Shown piece after piece: positions 24,701 to 36,446 of a DNA stretch of 64,000 nt. Location: NCBI RefSeq assembly GCF_024713975.1, contig NC_091098.1, forward strand, positions 23,596,316 through 23,660,315, read 5' to 3'. Under the pieces are notes generated by a model. That model did no database searches, had not been told where the DNA came from, and saw only the letters and a program-made list of their open reading frames with translations. This DNA is from Paralichthys olivaceus. Taxonomy: Eukaryota; Chordata; Actinopteri; Pleuronectiformes; Paralichthyidae. The translations under genes were made by a program, and so were the position numbers. The stretch's first letter is position 1; the number at the start of each line of letters is the position of its first letter.

Positions 24701-27700
24701 GATTCTGTGTACTTTAAAGAATATTATGATCAATCAATTACGTAGTCCGTAAGATCAGTGCTATGACCGTACCTACTAGGTAACTTGATCCTCTGTGTCA
24801 AAACCTTTTCCACTCACTACTGGGGTCCCTCAAGGTTCCATCCTGGGTCCCCTCCTTTTGTCTCTTTACACCAACTCTCTCGGCTCTGTTATTCACTCAC
24901 ATGGCTTTTCCTACCACAGCTACGCAGATGACAGCCAAATAATTCTCTCTTGTCCCCAGTCTGAATCACAGGTAGCAGCACGTATCTCTGCCTGTCTGAC
25001 TGACATCTCTCAGTGTATGTCCACACACCACTTAAAAATCAACCTTGACAAGACCGAGCTACTTTTCACCCAGGGAAGGGCTCTCCCACCCATGACCCTA
25101 CTATCACCACTGACAACTCTGTGGAAGCCCCCGCCCAGACCACAGGGAACCCGGGTGTGACACCCTACAGTCAACTCTCTCTTACTGCCAACATTGCTGA
25201 AACAACTCGATCGTGTAGATACATGCTGCACAACATCTGGAGAACATGTCCCCTTCTCACTCAGGTTCTGGTCCAGGCTCTTGTCATATCCCTCCCCTCC
25301 TCCACTCCCATCACTTGTTACCAGTGGCTGCTCGTGTCAGCTTCAACACACTAGTATTTGCGTACCGTGCTGCGAAAGGACCGGGCCCAGTCTACATCAA
25401 GGAGGTGGTTAAACCTTTACACCCCAGCCCGTCCACTTTGCTCTGCATCTGCCGATCGGCTGCTCCCTCACTGCCAGGGAAACTTAGCCACTCAACAAAA
25501 TCACGACCGTTTGCTGTCCTGGCTCCCAAATGGTGGACTGAGCTCAGGACAGCAGAGAGTCTACCCATCTTCTGTCGCAGGCTAAAGACCCATCTCTTCC
25601 AAATTCACCTTGGTTAAGAAGATGATGGTCTAATAACCATCGTCAACTCTGATGTTGAAAAAAATTAAAAGATAAATAAAGTTAGTTGCATTTATATACT
25701 GCACTTTCATGTAGCTCTCTGTAGTTTGGCTTTTTTAAAACTAATGTACTTGATTCTTGCTGCTCTGGGTTTGTACCCTCATGGTTGAATGCACTTATTG
25801 TATTGGATAAAAGCTAAATGATATGTAATGTAATTGTACAGAATAAAATCCTATATATATATACGCTACTGCTATATATACTTTTTTTTTTTTTTTCCTT
25901 TTTAGGGACCTCTTCCAAACACATGTGGCCACTTCTGGGAGATGGTGTGGGAGCAGAGGAGCCGCGGTGTGGTGATGTTGAACCGAGTCATAGAGAAAGG
26001 ATCTGTAAGAAGTTTCTCCTCATATTCTAACGTAGTTTTCTGTCTGTCAAACTGTTTGTAACTTCCCTTTGTTTGCCTTCAGATCAAGTGTGCCCAGTAT
26101 TGGCCATTCAGAGAAGAGAAAGATGCTATTTTTGAAGATACCAACTTCAAGCTCACCCTCATCTCAGAAGACATCAAATCTTACTACACAGTCCGTGTGC
26201 TGGAGCTGGAAAATCTGTCTGTAAGTTTTCAGTGCGTGTACAAGTTGACCTGGTTCCAAATGAGCGCAACACTTCTTTTAGCATAGGTTCACAAGTTTTC
26301 TAATCTTGAAACAACAAACAGGTGCTGATATAAACCTTGAAACAGGTTTCACTTGCTGGTGTTGTTCCTCCTGTTTGTGCTGGTCATTAAAATATCCCTT
26401 CCAAAGTTTACTGTAGTTCAGGTTATGCAGTTACAAATTCCAAAATGTGTTACATTTGAAGTAAAAGGGGGGCTGCAGGATTAGGAATTAGTCAAATCGA
26501 GTCTATCTAGTACATTTATTGAATTGGTCTTCCCTCTGATCTTTCTCTGCAGACTCAGGAGACCCGTGAGATTTTACACTTTCACTACACCACCTGGCCT
26601 GACTTCGGGGTACCAGAGTCTCCGGCCTCCTTCCTTAACTTCCTGTTCAAGGTGCGAGAGTCTGGGTGTCTGAATTCAGATGAGGGACCAGTGGTGGTTC
26701 ACTGCAGCGCTGGCATCGGTCGCTCTGGGACCTTTTGTCTTGTGGACACCTGCCTCTTGTTGGTTTGTATCTTTTTTACCTTCTATATTTACATTGAGAC
26801 TGAAATTACGTCACACTTTTAGAGAAGTATTACAGTAAAATTACTCTAAAACGTGGTCATCACTATTAAGTAAACAATGGAGGCAAACTCACTCTAGAAC
26901 CTGTCATTTCTCAGGTATCATATTTATATCTGTTCACTGTTAAATCTAGATGTCCAAACGTAAGGAACCGTCTTCAGTTCGTATTCGCGATGTGCTGCTG
27001 GAGATGCGGCGCTATCGAATGGGCCTGATTCAGACAGCAGATCAACTTCGCTTCTCCTACCTCGCTGTCAATGAAGGTGCTAAGTACATCAAGGGAGATA
27101 CATCCCTGCAGGCAAGTCTTCTTTCTACAGGGTGTATGGTAATTTGCCACGAGAAATAAAAAAACATATCATCTACTAATCTTCAGTTAATTTCAAGTAT
27201 TTATGCAAATAATGAAATGGATTGTGTTTTTTTTTTTTTTTTTTTTTTGAAGGAGTCATGGAAAGAGCTGTCCAACGAGGAAGACGATCCTCCAGAGTTC
27301 ACCCCTCCTCCTCCTCTTCCTCCTCCCAGAGACCCTCACAATGGCAAAATTGAGCCGTCTTTTTTCCCGGAAAATGATGAAATTGTCCGACACAAGCAGA
27401 CCTGGACTTTGGGGTATTCATCCGTTTAATCTGTTTATTACTGTCAGTTTGTTTGTGTTTGAACCAGCTGTTTAGAAACCCGGAGAACAGATTTGTGCCA
27501 TGCTTGATGTAGGAAAACGTGGTTAAATGAAATGCTGCACGTTGAGGACAAATCTGATCTAATGAAACAAAAAACAAATCTCTGTAAAGCTCTTTACAGG
27601 AACGTTGGAACTGTTTGTACCAGGTGTTAACATCTGTCCTGAGTGTGCAGTGCTAAGTTCAGGTCTGAAGGCACCTAAATGCCTCCTGAGATCTGATCAC

Positions 27701-28064
27701 TCACACTGGAAAGTTCTGCTCTCTTCTACAACTGTGCTCTTCTCTGCTCTCTTACGTTCTTTTGTCATCCAGGTCCTCACCAGAGTCAGAGCTGCGAAAG
27801 AGGAACATTGCTGATGCACCGCCTCCCCCTGATCAGGCTGACCAGCTAGATGGTTACACGGTAATCCAAGAGCCGACCTCCGAGGCTCCAACCAAATCCC
27901 AGCAGCAGCGCGAGCCCGAGAATCAGGAGTCGGCCAAGGCAGCGGAGCAGCCAAAGGAAAGCCCTCCTGTGCCGGGGGCTTGGTCCCCTCTACTAGCCAA
28001 CATGTGCCTGTGCACGGCGCTGGCTCTCAGTGCTTATGTCTGTTATCGGGCGTATTTCCACTGA
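21746..28064 (+). CDS. ptpn1: Protein-tyrosine phosphatase 1B
   Basis: PTP1B is an ER-anchored phosphatase that dephosphorylates the insulin receptor, JAK2 and other tyrosine-phosphorylated proteins. Nine exons assemble to 436 aa (human 435): 21746-21802, 22925-23015, 23911-24011, 25906-26004, 26083-26220, 26553-26762, 26950-27111, 27253-27413 and 27773-28064. The catalytic domain has NRYRDVSPF (substrate-binding loop), the WPD loop [11 protein letters not shown] with Asp179, the P-loop [11 protein letters not shown] with Cys213 and Arg219, and QTADQ with Gln260. All key residues are present. A proline-rich segment ([11 protein letters not shown]) follows and the protein ends in a hydrophobic tail, [16 protein letters not shown], matching the human ER anchor and separating it from PTPN2. 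The intron after exon 7 begins with GC rather than GT; exon 6 uses GTTTGT. Intron 3 holds a LINE. cebpb, tmem189 and ube2v1 follow as near human PTPN1. Confidence 0.96.
22664..22735 (+). repeat. tRNA-like SINE or short repeat fragment, ptpn1 intron 1
   Basis: GCAGCTGTGGCTGAGGGGGT with GAGCGG and a degraded GGCAGTGTGAATC resembles the A-box and B-box region of a common teleost repeat (usual form TGTGGCTCAGGAGGTAGAGC, then GTTCGATCCC). It is short and degraded. The family is named from memory. Confidence 0.5.
24785..25835 (+). mobile_element. 5'-truncated L2-clade LINE (Maui-like) in ptpn1 intron 3
   Basis: The reading frame opens inside the reverse transcriptase with [20 protein letters not shown], then [11 protein letters not shown] (catalytic YADD), [13 protein letters not shown], and after a frame change [18 protein letters not shown] and [20 protein letters not shown] near 25600. 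These are the conserved blocks of fish L2/Maui elements. The endonuclease and the N-terminal RT part are missing. The frame changes more than once, so it is a dead copy. The 3' end is the typical L2 tail, TGGATAAAAGCTAAATGATA with TGTAATGTAAT repeats (to 25835). It lies in the same orientation as ptpn1, between exons 3 and 4. Confidence 0.85.
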
Positions 28065-28959
28065 TGTCTGTCCCTCCTCCTTTCTGTTTCTCCTCCCCGT
28101 CTCTCCACTGAGAAAAGTGGACTGCGCTGGCCAATCAGCCTGCTTTGACTCTGGGTCCTCATCACCCAACCAAACCTTCTGTCAGTGTGTCATCATGGAT
28201 GCTCAGGGCCTCAGTTTTTCAGGTGTGTTGAATATGTGTAAACACAGACTCAACAATACAATGACACGTTTTGCAATCAGTAGTTTGTTTTAGCTCCCTG
28301 CTCCGTGTACCAGGATGAATGGCCCATTTTACACTTTATTTACCAAATGAGTTCTTCCATTTCAATCTTTATCAATGTGTCCGTTGTGATTTCTCATTTT
28401 CCCTTAGTTCTCTTACTCAAATCATCAATCCAGATCTTTGACCAGCCTGCCTGAAAATATTCTAGTAAGGTAGACGATTTAAAAACATTCTTGAGTTCTG
28501 GGTCAATTTTAAATGGTGTGTATTTGTATACACACAGAGCATCTCCTTGCAGTACTTTCTCGATCATACATCGCTCATACACTGCCGGCACAGCAGTCGG
28601 GCCCTTCTGATTCGTGGGCAACCCCCTTCTACCTCCTAAGCCCCAGCCGCCCATTAAACCTGTAAAATAAGGTGAAGTGTGTAAAAGTAAGACGGAGCGA
28701 ATCCTGTTTCCACTAGATAAGAGATGCATGCTGGGATGGGCACTGAATTGTTATCTGCCCTCAGTTGTGGGCTGCAGGAGACTGGTCCGCTCAGTGAGAA
28801 GTATTAATACATTTACAGGACATTAAATGTGAGATATGTATCCGAGGTGTTCTTCTCTCCCTGGTAGCTCAACAGTGACACAGACTGGTAAACAGTCTGT
28901 GTTAATAAAGCAGCTTTCTAGTCTTGATGACCACTCAAAGAGCTTCACCTTTTCACACA

Positions 28960-29143
28960 CTCATTCATACAGTGCATCTATGTGCAGCCCTTTCTCTCTC
29001 ACACACCACTCACACTGTCGCCACAGCCATCTTTCAACATTTAGGGTTCAGTACCTTGCCCAAGGACACTTGTGGAATAGGGAAAACTGGGATCGAACTG
29101 CCAACCTTCTGCTTAGAGGACAATACGCTCTTCCCCCTTGAAC
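28960..29143 (-). repeat. tRNA-like SINE or short repeat copy in ptpn1 3' UTR
   Basis: GGTTCAGTACCTTGCCCAAG, GGACACTTGTGG, GGGATCGAACTGCCAACCTT and ATACGCTCTTCCCCCT read, on the minus strand, as the teleost repeat also seen at 22664-22735. GGGATCGAAC is the complement of its B-box-like segment. The orientation is opposite to the intron 1 copy. Confidence 0.65.
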
Positions 29144-29969
29144 AGAACGACTCTGAAAACAAAATGGTGCAGGAAGAGGGTGATATGTGACTATTTCCAT
29201 TTGCCTGGCATTCTTTAATTGACACTGGAATGATATAGACATCTTAAGATGTTTGGGTTTTTTTTAGTTTTTTTTTTAAAGGTCGACACCTTTTCCTCCT
29301 TTTTCAGTCAGTGGATAAAAATGTGTGGAGGATTTTCACAGCAAGAGAATGTGTAACATAACCTGAAAGCAGCTGATGCATGTAATCGAATGTCAGACAC
29401 AAAGTAGCTCACGCCTGTTTCGCCAGCAATACAAACCCTTAATAACGTGTCACCCTTTATGTTAACGAAGTCAGTGTCACAGGTAACCGAGGATTTTGAA
29501 CAAACCAAAAATCAAACACCAGCACAGGGATGAAAACAATACACTGTAGTAATAATCTGTTGCATCGTGGCGCAGCCCCGAGCTGCCAATGTTTTGTATG
29601 ATTATGTTCTTTTAAAGCATGCTGCATTTGTGAATCAACAGGTTTGTCCTAAGAAGAGATTAGTTGAGCTGCTAGCATTGAGTTTAATTTGTGACTCGCC
29701 AGAGTTCAGTGCTTGAGTCTGACAGCTGTACCTTCCTTTAGAATGTATGAATGTCCCGTCCGAGGACAAACCCTTATTATTAGATTATATATTTTTTTCA
29801 AATCAGGTTTCAGTGTGCTGAGTTGTTTTTTTGTTTTTTTTTCTGCTTTAGCAAGGGATGAAATCTCAGCACCTGTGCAGCCATTGCACCAGGTTTTCCT
29901 GTTTTTCTACACTTACGCTGAGCTTAAAAACATGTATTTTTTTATTTACATTTGTTGTTTTACTTTTTA

Positions 29970-29975
29970 AATAAA
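29970..29975 (+). terminator. Candidate poly(A) signal of ptpn1
   Basis: AATAAA in an AT-rich context about 1.9 kb after the stop, giving a long 3' UTR as in mammalian PTPN1. An earlier AATAAA near 28904 is an alternative. No reading frame in between resembles a known protein. Confidence 0.45.
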
Positions 29976-30876
29976 AATTAAAAAATCTACAGATTTACTT
30001 TGTTGTTTTTTGGGATCAAAGTTGCGGCTCTAACCTCGTCCTCAGTCTAACTTCTGGGACCATGACTCCGGTAATAAAAGATTACTCAACACTGGTTTGA
30101 TTTCATTGGTAGGTCAGTAGCACGAACAGTGATGTTAACAACAGCGAAATTATTTTAGGGTCAGGCAACTACACCACAAACCACTTCTTAAAACTATGAT
30201 ATATATATTAATATTTATAAGTTTGTTTATTTATAGGTAGAGTAGCTTTTTCCAACCTGGTCTCAGAAGTGTTTCCAGTTCTCTTAATTTTGTGACCTAC
30301 CTTTTTTCAAGATAACGTGTCTAATCTTATTTCATGAAACTGATACGTGGTCACAATGAGTCAAAGCAAGAAGAATATTTTGTCTCATTTAAGTCTGATG
30401 TGTTGAAATCATGGTAAGTGTATTTCTTTCATACAGTCAGTAAGAGAAATATATTAAAACAAAATAAAAATAACCCAAATCAAATTTAAAAAAGGACATC
30501 TGAGAAGTAAAGCAGGCTGCTTGTGTAAAGATTTGACAACAGGAATCATTTTCTCAATTCCCCTGGTCCGAGCTTTGTGTTCATTTAGTTAATCCATCAA
30601 TGATAAATGATGTTGTTGATAGATTGATAATAATTATGTCAGAAACTCCGGACGTCCTTTTTCAGGTCACAAATAACTATTGGTAGTTTTCACAGCCCTA
30701 AAGTTCAAGCAGCTCTTATTGAAGGTTTATAACTGATCTGTAAAAAGTTAGAAAATGATTTATTACCATTAATACAAACATCTTTACATTTCTTGTATTA
30801 CATTGCAGAGATTATATTTAACATTATGAGCAGGGCTATTTCCCTTCATTCATACAGGGGGAGTGTTTTGAATATA

Positions 30877-30892
30877 CCACCAGGGGGCGCTG
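30877..30892 (+). promoter_or_regulatory. CTCF-type motif
   Basis: CCACCAGGGGGCGCTG fits the consensus CCASYAGRKGGCRS at every position. It lies in the gene-free region between ptpn1 and cebpb. Motif match only. Confidence 0.45.
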
Positions 30893-33770
30893 TGGGATTA
30901 AACAGACTCAGACTCTTCTCTCAGTGAAAATGGAGGCATGGCTTCTTGTTGCAACTCACTCTTTCCTGTTGTCTGTTCCGGGGTTTACTCAGCAGTTGTG
31001 TTATAATAACAGTGAGGTGGACTCAGGAGCAGACCTGCAGTTCACAGAGGGACAGTGATGCTTCCAATGTTGGTCTCATTTGATCCCAATTCTAAATACT
31101 TCCATTTATACAGGAACTATTTACCTTTCTTAAATTCTAATATATATATTCTAACTGCTCTTGTCTCAACCATAACTGGTGTCAAATGATTTCAAAACAG
31201 TTTGTTTTTGATACACGGACACACAAACTTCTGAGGTTGATGTACATGCGCCTCCGAAATAAACTAAAGACCCAAGAATGAGTTTCACCGTTGTGTACAC
31301 ACACCAGCACAATGGTTCCGTTTCAATCTAATAACATTTACACTGGGGAAGAACACGTCTGGAGACACTTGAATTGCTCGAGCAAACTCTTGGCTCAGGC
31401 CCGGGTGAACAAGCACAGATGATTTAGCAAGAATCTTGGCTAGAACTTCCCGTTCCTGGGAAATACGAGGCAGGCACTGTTACACGCCGTACAGGAATGC
31501 AACTGTAACAGTGAGTAATGGCACTCCCACCACTGCTCTGCTGAAGCAGGCCAGAACAAGTTGTTGTAGGAAAACTACAATCAAGGTATGACCTGGGACC
31601 GGAAGTCATTTAAAGACACAGTGTTGAAATGTCATTACATATATTCTGTTTGCTGTGATTGTCATTTTATTTCTCATTACAAATAAGTGAAATGACATTT
31701 TGAATATATGTCATCAATTCTTATGTCATCTCAGAGGCCTCTGTTTTTCTTTACATGTGATTTTAATGAGAAACTCAAGTTCATTTTTCAGGCATATGTG
31801 AAAATAAAATGAGATCTCCTGCAGTGGCCGATTACTCAGCCCAACTGTGCAAAATGCTGACTCCACAGTCACAATCGACCAGAAAGGATATCTGCCCTGC
31901 CCTGCTGACTCTGTCCCCAGTTTAGTTATTAACCTGGAACTTCCCAATGACCGGCCAGCAGTGAGGGAGGCAGGGAGGGACGATCTTTGACTGAGTCTCT
32001 TTTGTAGACATGCAGATCATTTTCACAAGGAGCGAAGCAGGGATCAGGAAATTCCTGAATGTGAGGGGAGTCAGGTCTTTCCAAGCATGACGCAGCAGAG
32101 TCTGAGTCACTGCACACGCAAGCAGTGTACAATGGAGGCATGTTACCGAGAAGTGTGAGGTGCACCATGTCTCTTCATGCCCTTATCATTTCAAAAGGAG
32201 TCAATGAGGCCTTGACAGCTTTCAGTATCGACCAGTGCCAGAACTCACTACATTTACTCAGTACTTTGACTAAGTGCATATTTGAAGCACTTCTCCTGGA
32301 ATATTTAACATTTCGTTTGTTTTTACGTTTGTGCTACACTACATTTCATCGCTCATTGAAAACTTAATACATAGTCTGTACAGCAATAATGAAGCAAGCA
32401 GTTTTGTGCTATAGACTAAAGTTACGGACATCTTGCAGTAACTTGATACAGAGCATGTGAGTAGCTTAGATCAAACTTTCTGCAACAAAGCAAACAAGCA
32501 AAATATGTATTATTATGTTAAGACTTGCAGCAGAACTTTGTTTTTTTAAATTTCTCTCCAACGACCTCAATCATCTCACACCTCAGATTTATCTCACGGC
32601 CAAACTGGAGAAAAACTTAGTTAAAACCTGATCAATTAGTTAAAACGATGTCAAATTCAAGCCGGATACAACAGTAAAATGTTAAGTAAGATATCAGTCA
32701 GCCCTTTTTATGCAAAACAAGTACTTTCCCCTTTTACATTTCTAAGTAGCCATACTTTTAGCATTTATTTGTCGACCTGCATTCTTTACTTAAACATGGC
32801 ATTGTATGTAGAGCATTGAACTTTTTCCTAACAAGGAACTTGATTGCTCAAATGGAAAAGCACTGTGTTGCTGCTCTCATTAAACTGCAGCCTCTCTGTC
32901 AGCGGATGATCTCTTTGGTTACTGTTGAGACATTCACCCGTGAGCAGTTCCTGTTCCTGTTCCTGTCTCCCTGCTGCTACTGTTGAGGGTCAACCGTCAG
33001 ACTCACACACACACCGATGTCACAGACAGTACCTCCACTGTCATAGCTAGTGCTTGTATGTAGGTCATAGCGTAAACACTACGAGATTGGAGCTGGTGTT
33101 TCCTCCTTGGTGTACGCTTCAAAGCCTGATGACGTCGACATGTGGTCCATGTATGTTATTTGGATTAATGTTGATGTTTTCATCAGAACATCTATAGAAC
33201 AGCCACTTACATCAGATGTGTGATAGTGAGTTCGCCCATGATTCCGTCTGAAAGCACTTTTGGAAATGAGGTGAAAGGTAGAATGTGATGAACGTGAGGA
33301 TGGTCACATAGTTTAGTTAGTGTAGGTGGCAAATTCTATGATGCACTGTCGTCAACACACCTTACTTCCTGTTGCGTAATCTGTGCATGTCAAAACCCAC
33401 ACAGCCATCACACAGTTAAAAGAAGCTGGAACCTGAGATTTCATCAGAGTCGAGCTGTATGTTTTGTTATTACAGCAGCTCTTCATCTAAACAGTGTTTG
33501 GATCTGTAGAGCAATTAAAATTCAAAGAGGTCTAGTTAGAGAGAATTTAAAATAATAATAATAAAAAAGGTTTGCATTTAAAAATAAACAACAAAATAAA
33601 GTGCTTGATTTGAGAAAAAATAAATCAAAGTGTAGTTTTAGTTTCCAACTTTTTCTCAACTGCATTTTACATTTGAACAATCTTAACAAACATTAACAAC
33701 TAAACAGCTTCAACACTCCTTTTCTCTTTGTTCAGTGAAAAGTAAACTCTTCCGTGTGCTGCCAGGATTT

Positions 33771-33843
33771 ACTACCGTAAAGACTGCGCAGGTTCAAATG
33801 AGACTACCGTAAATGCAAGAAAGTTGCGCAGGTTCAAATAGAA
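33771..33843. repeat. Imperfect direct repeat, two copies
   Basis: ACTACCGTAAA followed by GCGCAGGTTCAAAT occurs twice in succession. The second copy has about nine extra bases between the two blocks. Confidence 0.8.
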
Positions 33844-33871
33844 ATGTCACAATCTAATACCAGGCCTGGGT

Positions 33872-33963
<92 letters not shown>
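33872..33963. repeat. (CA)n microsatellite, about 45 units, then (GAA)n
   Basis: Uninterrupted CA run followed directly by a short GAA run. The long VCVCVC and HTHTHT open frames here are artefacts of the repeat. Confidence 0.98.
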
Positions 33964-33964
<1 letters not shown>

Positions 33965-34824
33965 GAAGAAGAAGAAGAAAAAAATTAATTTCTTCTAAAA
34001 TGTTTTCTGTTCCTTGTTTCCACTGTGACGAAAACTTACCGAACCATGACCTCAAAACTGAGGCACGGACCGGACAGGGACTTCTGTGTTCCACTGCAGC
34101 CCTAAATCATAAAAATGTATATATTGTAGTAATATACGCACCCAGTACTGTTAGAGACCTGGTTTTCATTTCGTTTATAATTAACCAATCATTAATCATC
34201 ATATAGTAGAAATGGCGTCATTATGACAATCAATTTGAAATTAAATCATTATTAGAATATAAAGCAGTAACCATGCATCAACCCTTCCGATTCTTTCAAT
34301 TTAAACTGAAATAACAGACTTGAATATGATCTTTTCTCCCACGTGATTCTTCAATCATTCGTCTTTCTTAAAAAAACGTACAGTTTACAATAATTGGTGG
34401 AATGTTTGCACAGTTTAATGCAATATTTTTTAGACGTGTTCAGTACAGCAGATGACAGATTCTCACTTCCATAATATTGGTCATTTCTACTGCTGGGTTG
34501 TCAAAATAAAACAGGATGTCAACCCTTAATTGACGAGTGTGTCAGTGTGTCTGGTAATCTAGGAAAGTTTTAGATCTGAGCTTTGAGGAACAATGCCATG
34601 GCCTCAACTTTCTGTATTGGTGGAGAATTCAGCACCTTGAAGGATGAGTCAGATGTCTTCTGTGTTTCAAAGTCCTGCCATAGTGAAGTGTGTGTCTGTG
34701 CGTGTAGGAGCCAGTATGATAAGAGTGTATCAGGATTAGGTCATTGTTGGGTCATATCTGATGAGAAACTATTTGTTGAGTATTTGTTTCTGTGCTGTTT
34801 TTTGCAAATTATTTTCTTTTCTTT

Positions 34825-34900
34825 TCTGACCCCACTGACACGTGTAAAGCCTCTTTGGGTCTCTTAAAGGCGCTATATAAATTCAAGTTATTATTAATTA
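34825..34900 (+). mobile_element. 3' tail of a non-LTR retroelement
   Basis: GCCTCTTTGGGTCTCTTAAA, then GGCGCTATATAAATTCAAG and ATTATTA repeats. A tail of this form (GCGCTATATAAAT plus ATT repeats) ends many teleost LINE and SINE copies. No coding part is left. The exact family is uncertain. Confidence 0.55.
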
Positions 34901-36370
34901 TTGCTTTGTATACAATATAATCAACCTTTTAAATGATATATTGATAGAAATTATAAACTATTTGACGGTTAATATATTTATTGCTCTCAACTTCAACAAA
35001 ATGTCACTGTAAAATGATGTGTGCCTAGTAATCCATCAATAATACATTGTATTAAATATTACACTATACTTTAGTACATCCTGCTTAGTTTTCTTAGAAG
35101 TACATGGTTGAAGGTAGGATTGATTTTATTGTAGTGGCATGTATATGCATTGTGGTCCTGCTACTTTTAAGTTAAATATGAATAATATCCTCTACACCTG
35201 CTTTCTTCTATAAATACATTTTAGAATATCATGTCAGGAAATAGTAAAAATGCTCATAAAAACTTGTCGGACACCAGCTCAAATACCACAAGTAGACTGA
35301 TTTAAATAGATCGAGAGTGCTAAATAAATCAAATACATTTTGATCGATCACCCTGAGAAGCGTTCTTTGCACTTTTACAGCAATACTTTCTGTGGTGCTG
35401 ATGAAATCTTTATACACTGTTATTTATTTTGACCTGACAGGCAAGTAAACCACCATAATCCCAATAAAATGTCGGGTGGCAAAAAATGAAACATGTTTTA
35501 CATCTACAATGAACAATTTTCAAGTCAGATTCCTAAATGTAGTACAAAATCCAGTGGGAAGTGAAGTTTTAACACTTGAGTGTACTCAAACTCTTCTCAC
35601 AGATGTTGCCCTAATTATTAAACCAACATTCATTTTGCAAGGGTGGCCTGTTGTTACACAAGATCTGGGCAGGGATACTTGCTCTGTAGTGACCGCAAGT
35701 TACTTCTGCTCGTCAGTTTTGCGTTCACATAGTCATCTACAGAAAAATAGCAGAAGTGTACAAAGATGTCGAAATCTTGGTTCACTTCAAGACAGATCAT
35801 CTTCTGGTCGGTTTACCGTAGCTCGAGCGGCGTGGCTTCCCGTTACACCCCATGGTCCGGATATCCGATGTTCCCTTTCACAGAGGGGGAAGTGTAATCA
35901 AACAAGCAAAATCACAATGTTACTTTTTCAACCTAGATTTGTTAATATTGGTTTCAATTGTAGCTTAAAAGTCCACACAGGTCTGCCTGTTTGCGATGTC
36001 AGATATTTGAGATGTCGAGGCCCAGACATCTTGACCATTTTTTGTCTTGACTAGAGAATCATAAGAGAGATGACGACAATCAAAAATGTTTTCTTTAAAT
36101 TTCAAAGCAAATATTTTTACAAAACTATTACTATCAGCAAGTTGATGTCTTCATTTGTGCTTATACGATCATTCCTTTCAGCTCTGGTTGTAAGTCAGGC
36201 TGTGGGTTACAATGAGCAAAATTCTGACCCGAATCAGATTTGAATCCTTTCTGATATCAGTTGCTAGACACATTTGAGAAACAGTAATTAGAGCGTCAGT
36301 GAGTTAACAACACCAGTTTTATCTGCAGCTAAGAGTGTGACTTCCTTTCAGTCAGCAAAACAATTCTAAC

Positions 36371-36446
36371 TCAAAATATGCAAAAGGGATATATTAATAG
36401 AAAACAGAACAGGACCAGGACCCAGAATAGAGCTTTGAGGTACTCC
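36371..36446 (-). mobile_element. Reverse-transcriptase fragment of a LINE
   Basis: Read on the minus strand the sequence gives GVPQSSILGPGPVLFSIN, which is the conserved [10 protein letters not shown] block of CR1/L2-type reverse transcriptases with changes and an insertion. It ends in a stop after about 25 codons. It is only a short relic. Confidence 0.6.

Noticed and set aside
33834-34206. Long open frames rich in HTHTHT or VCVCVC
   Set aside because: They are translations of the CA microsatellite, not genes.
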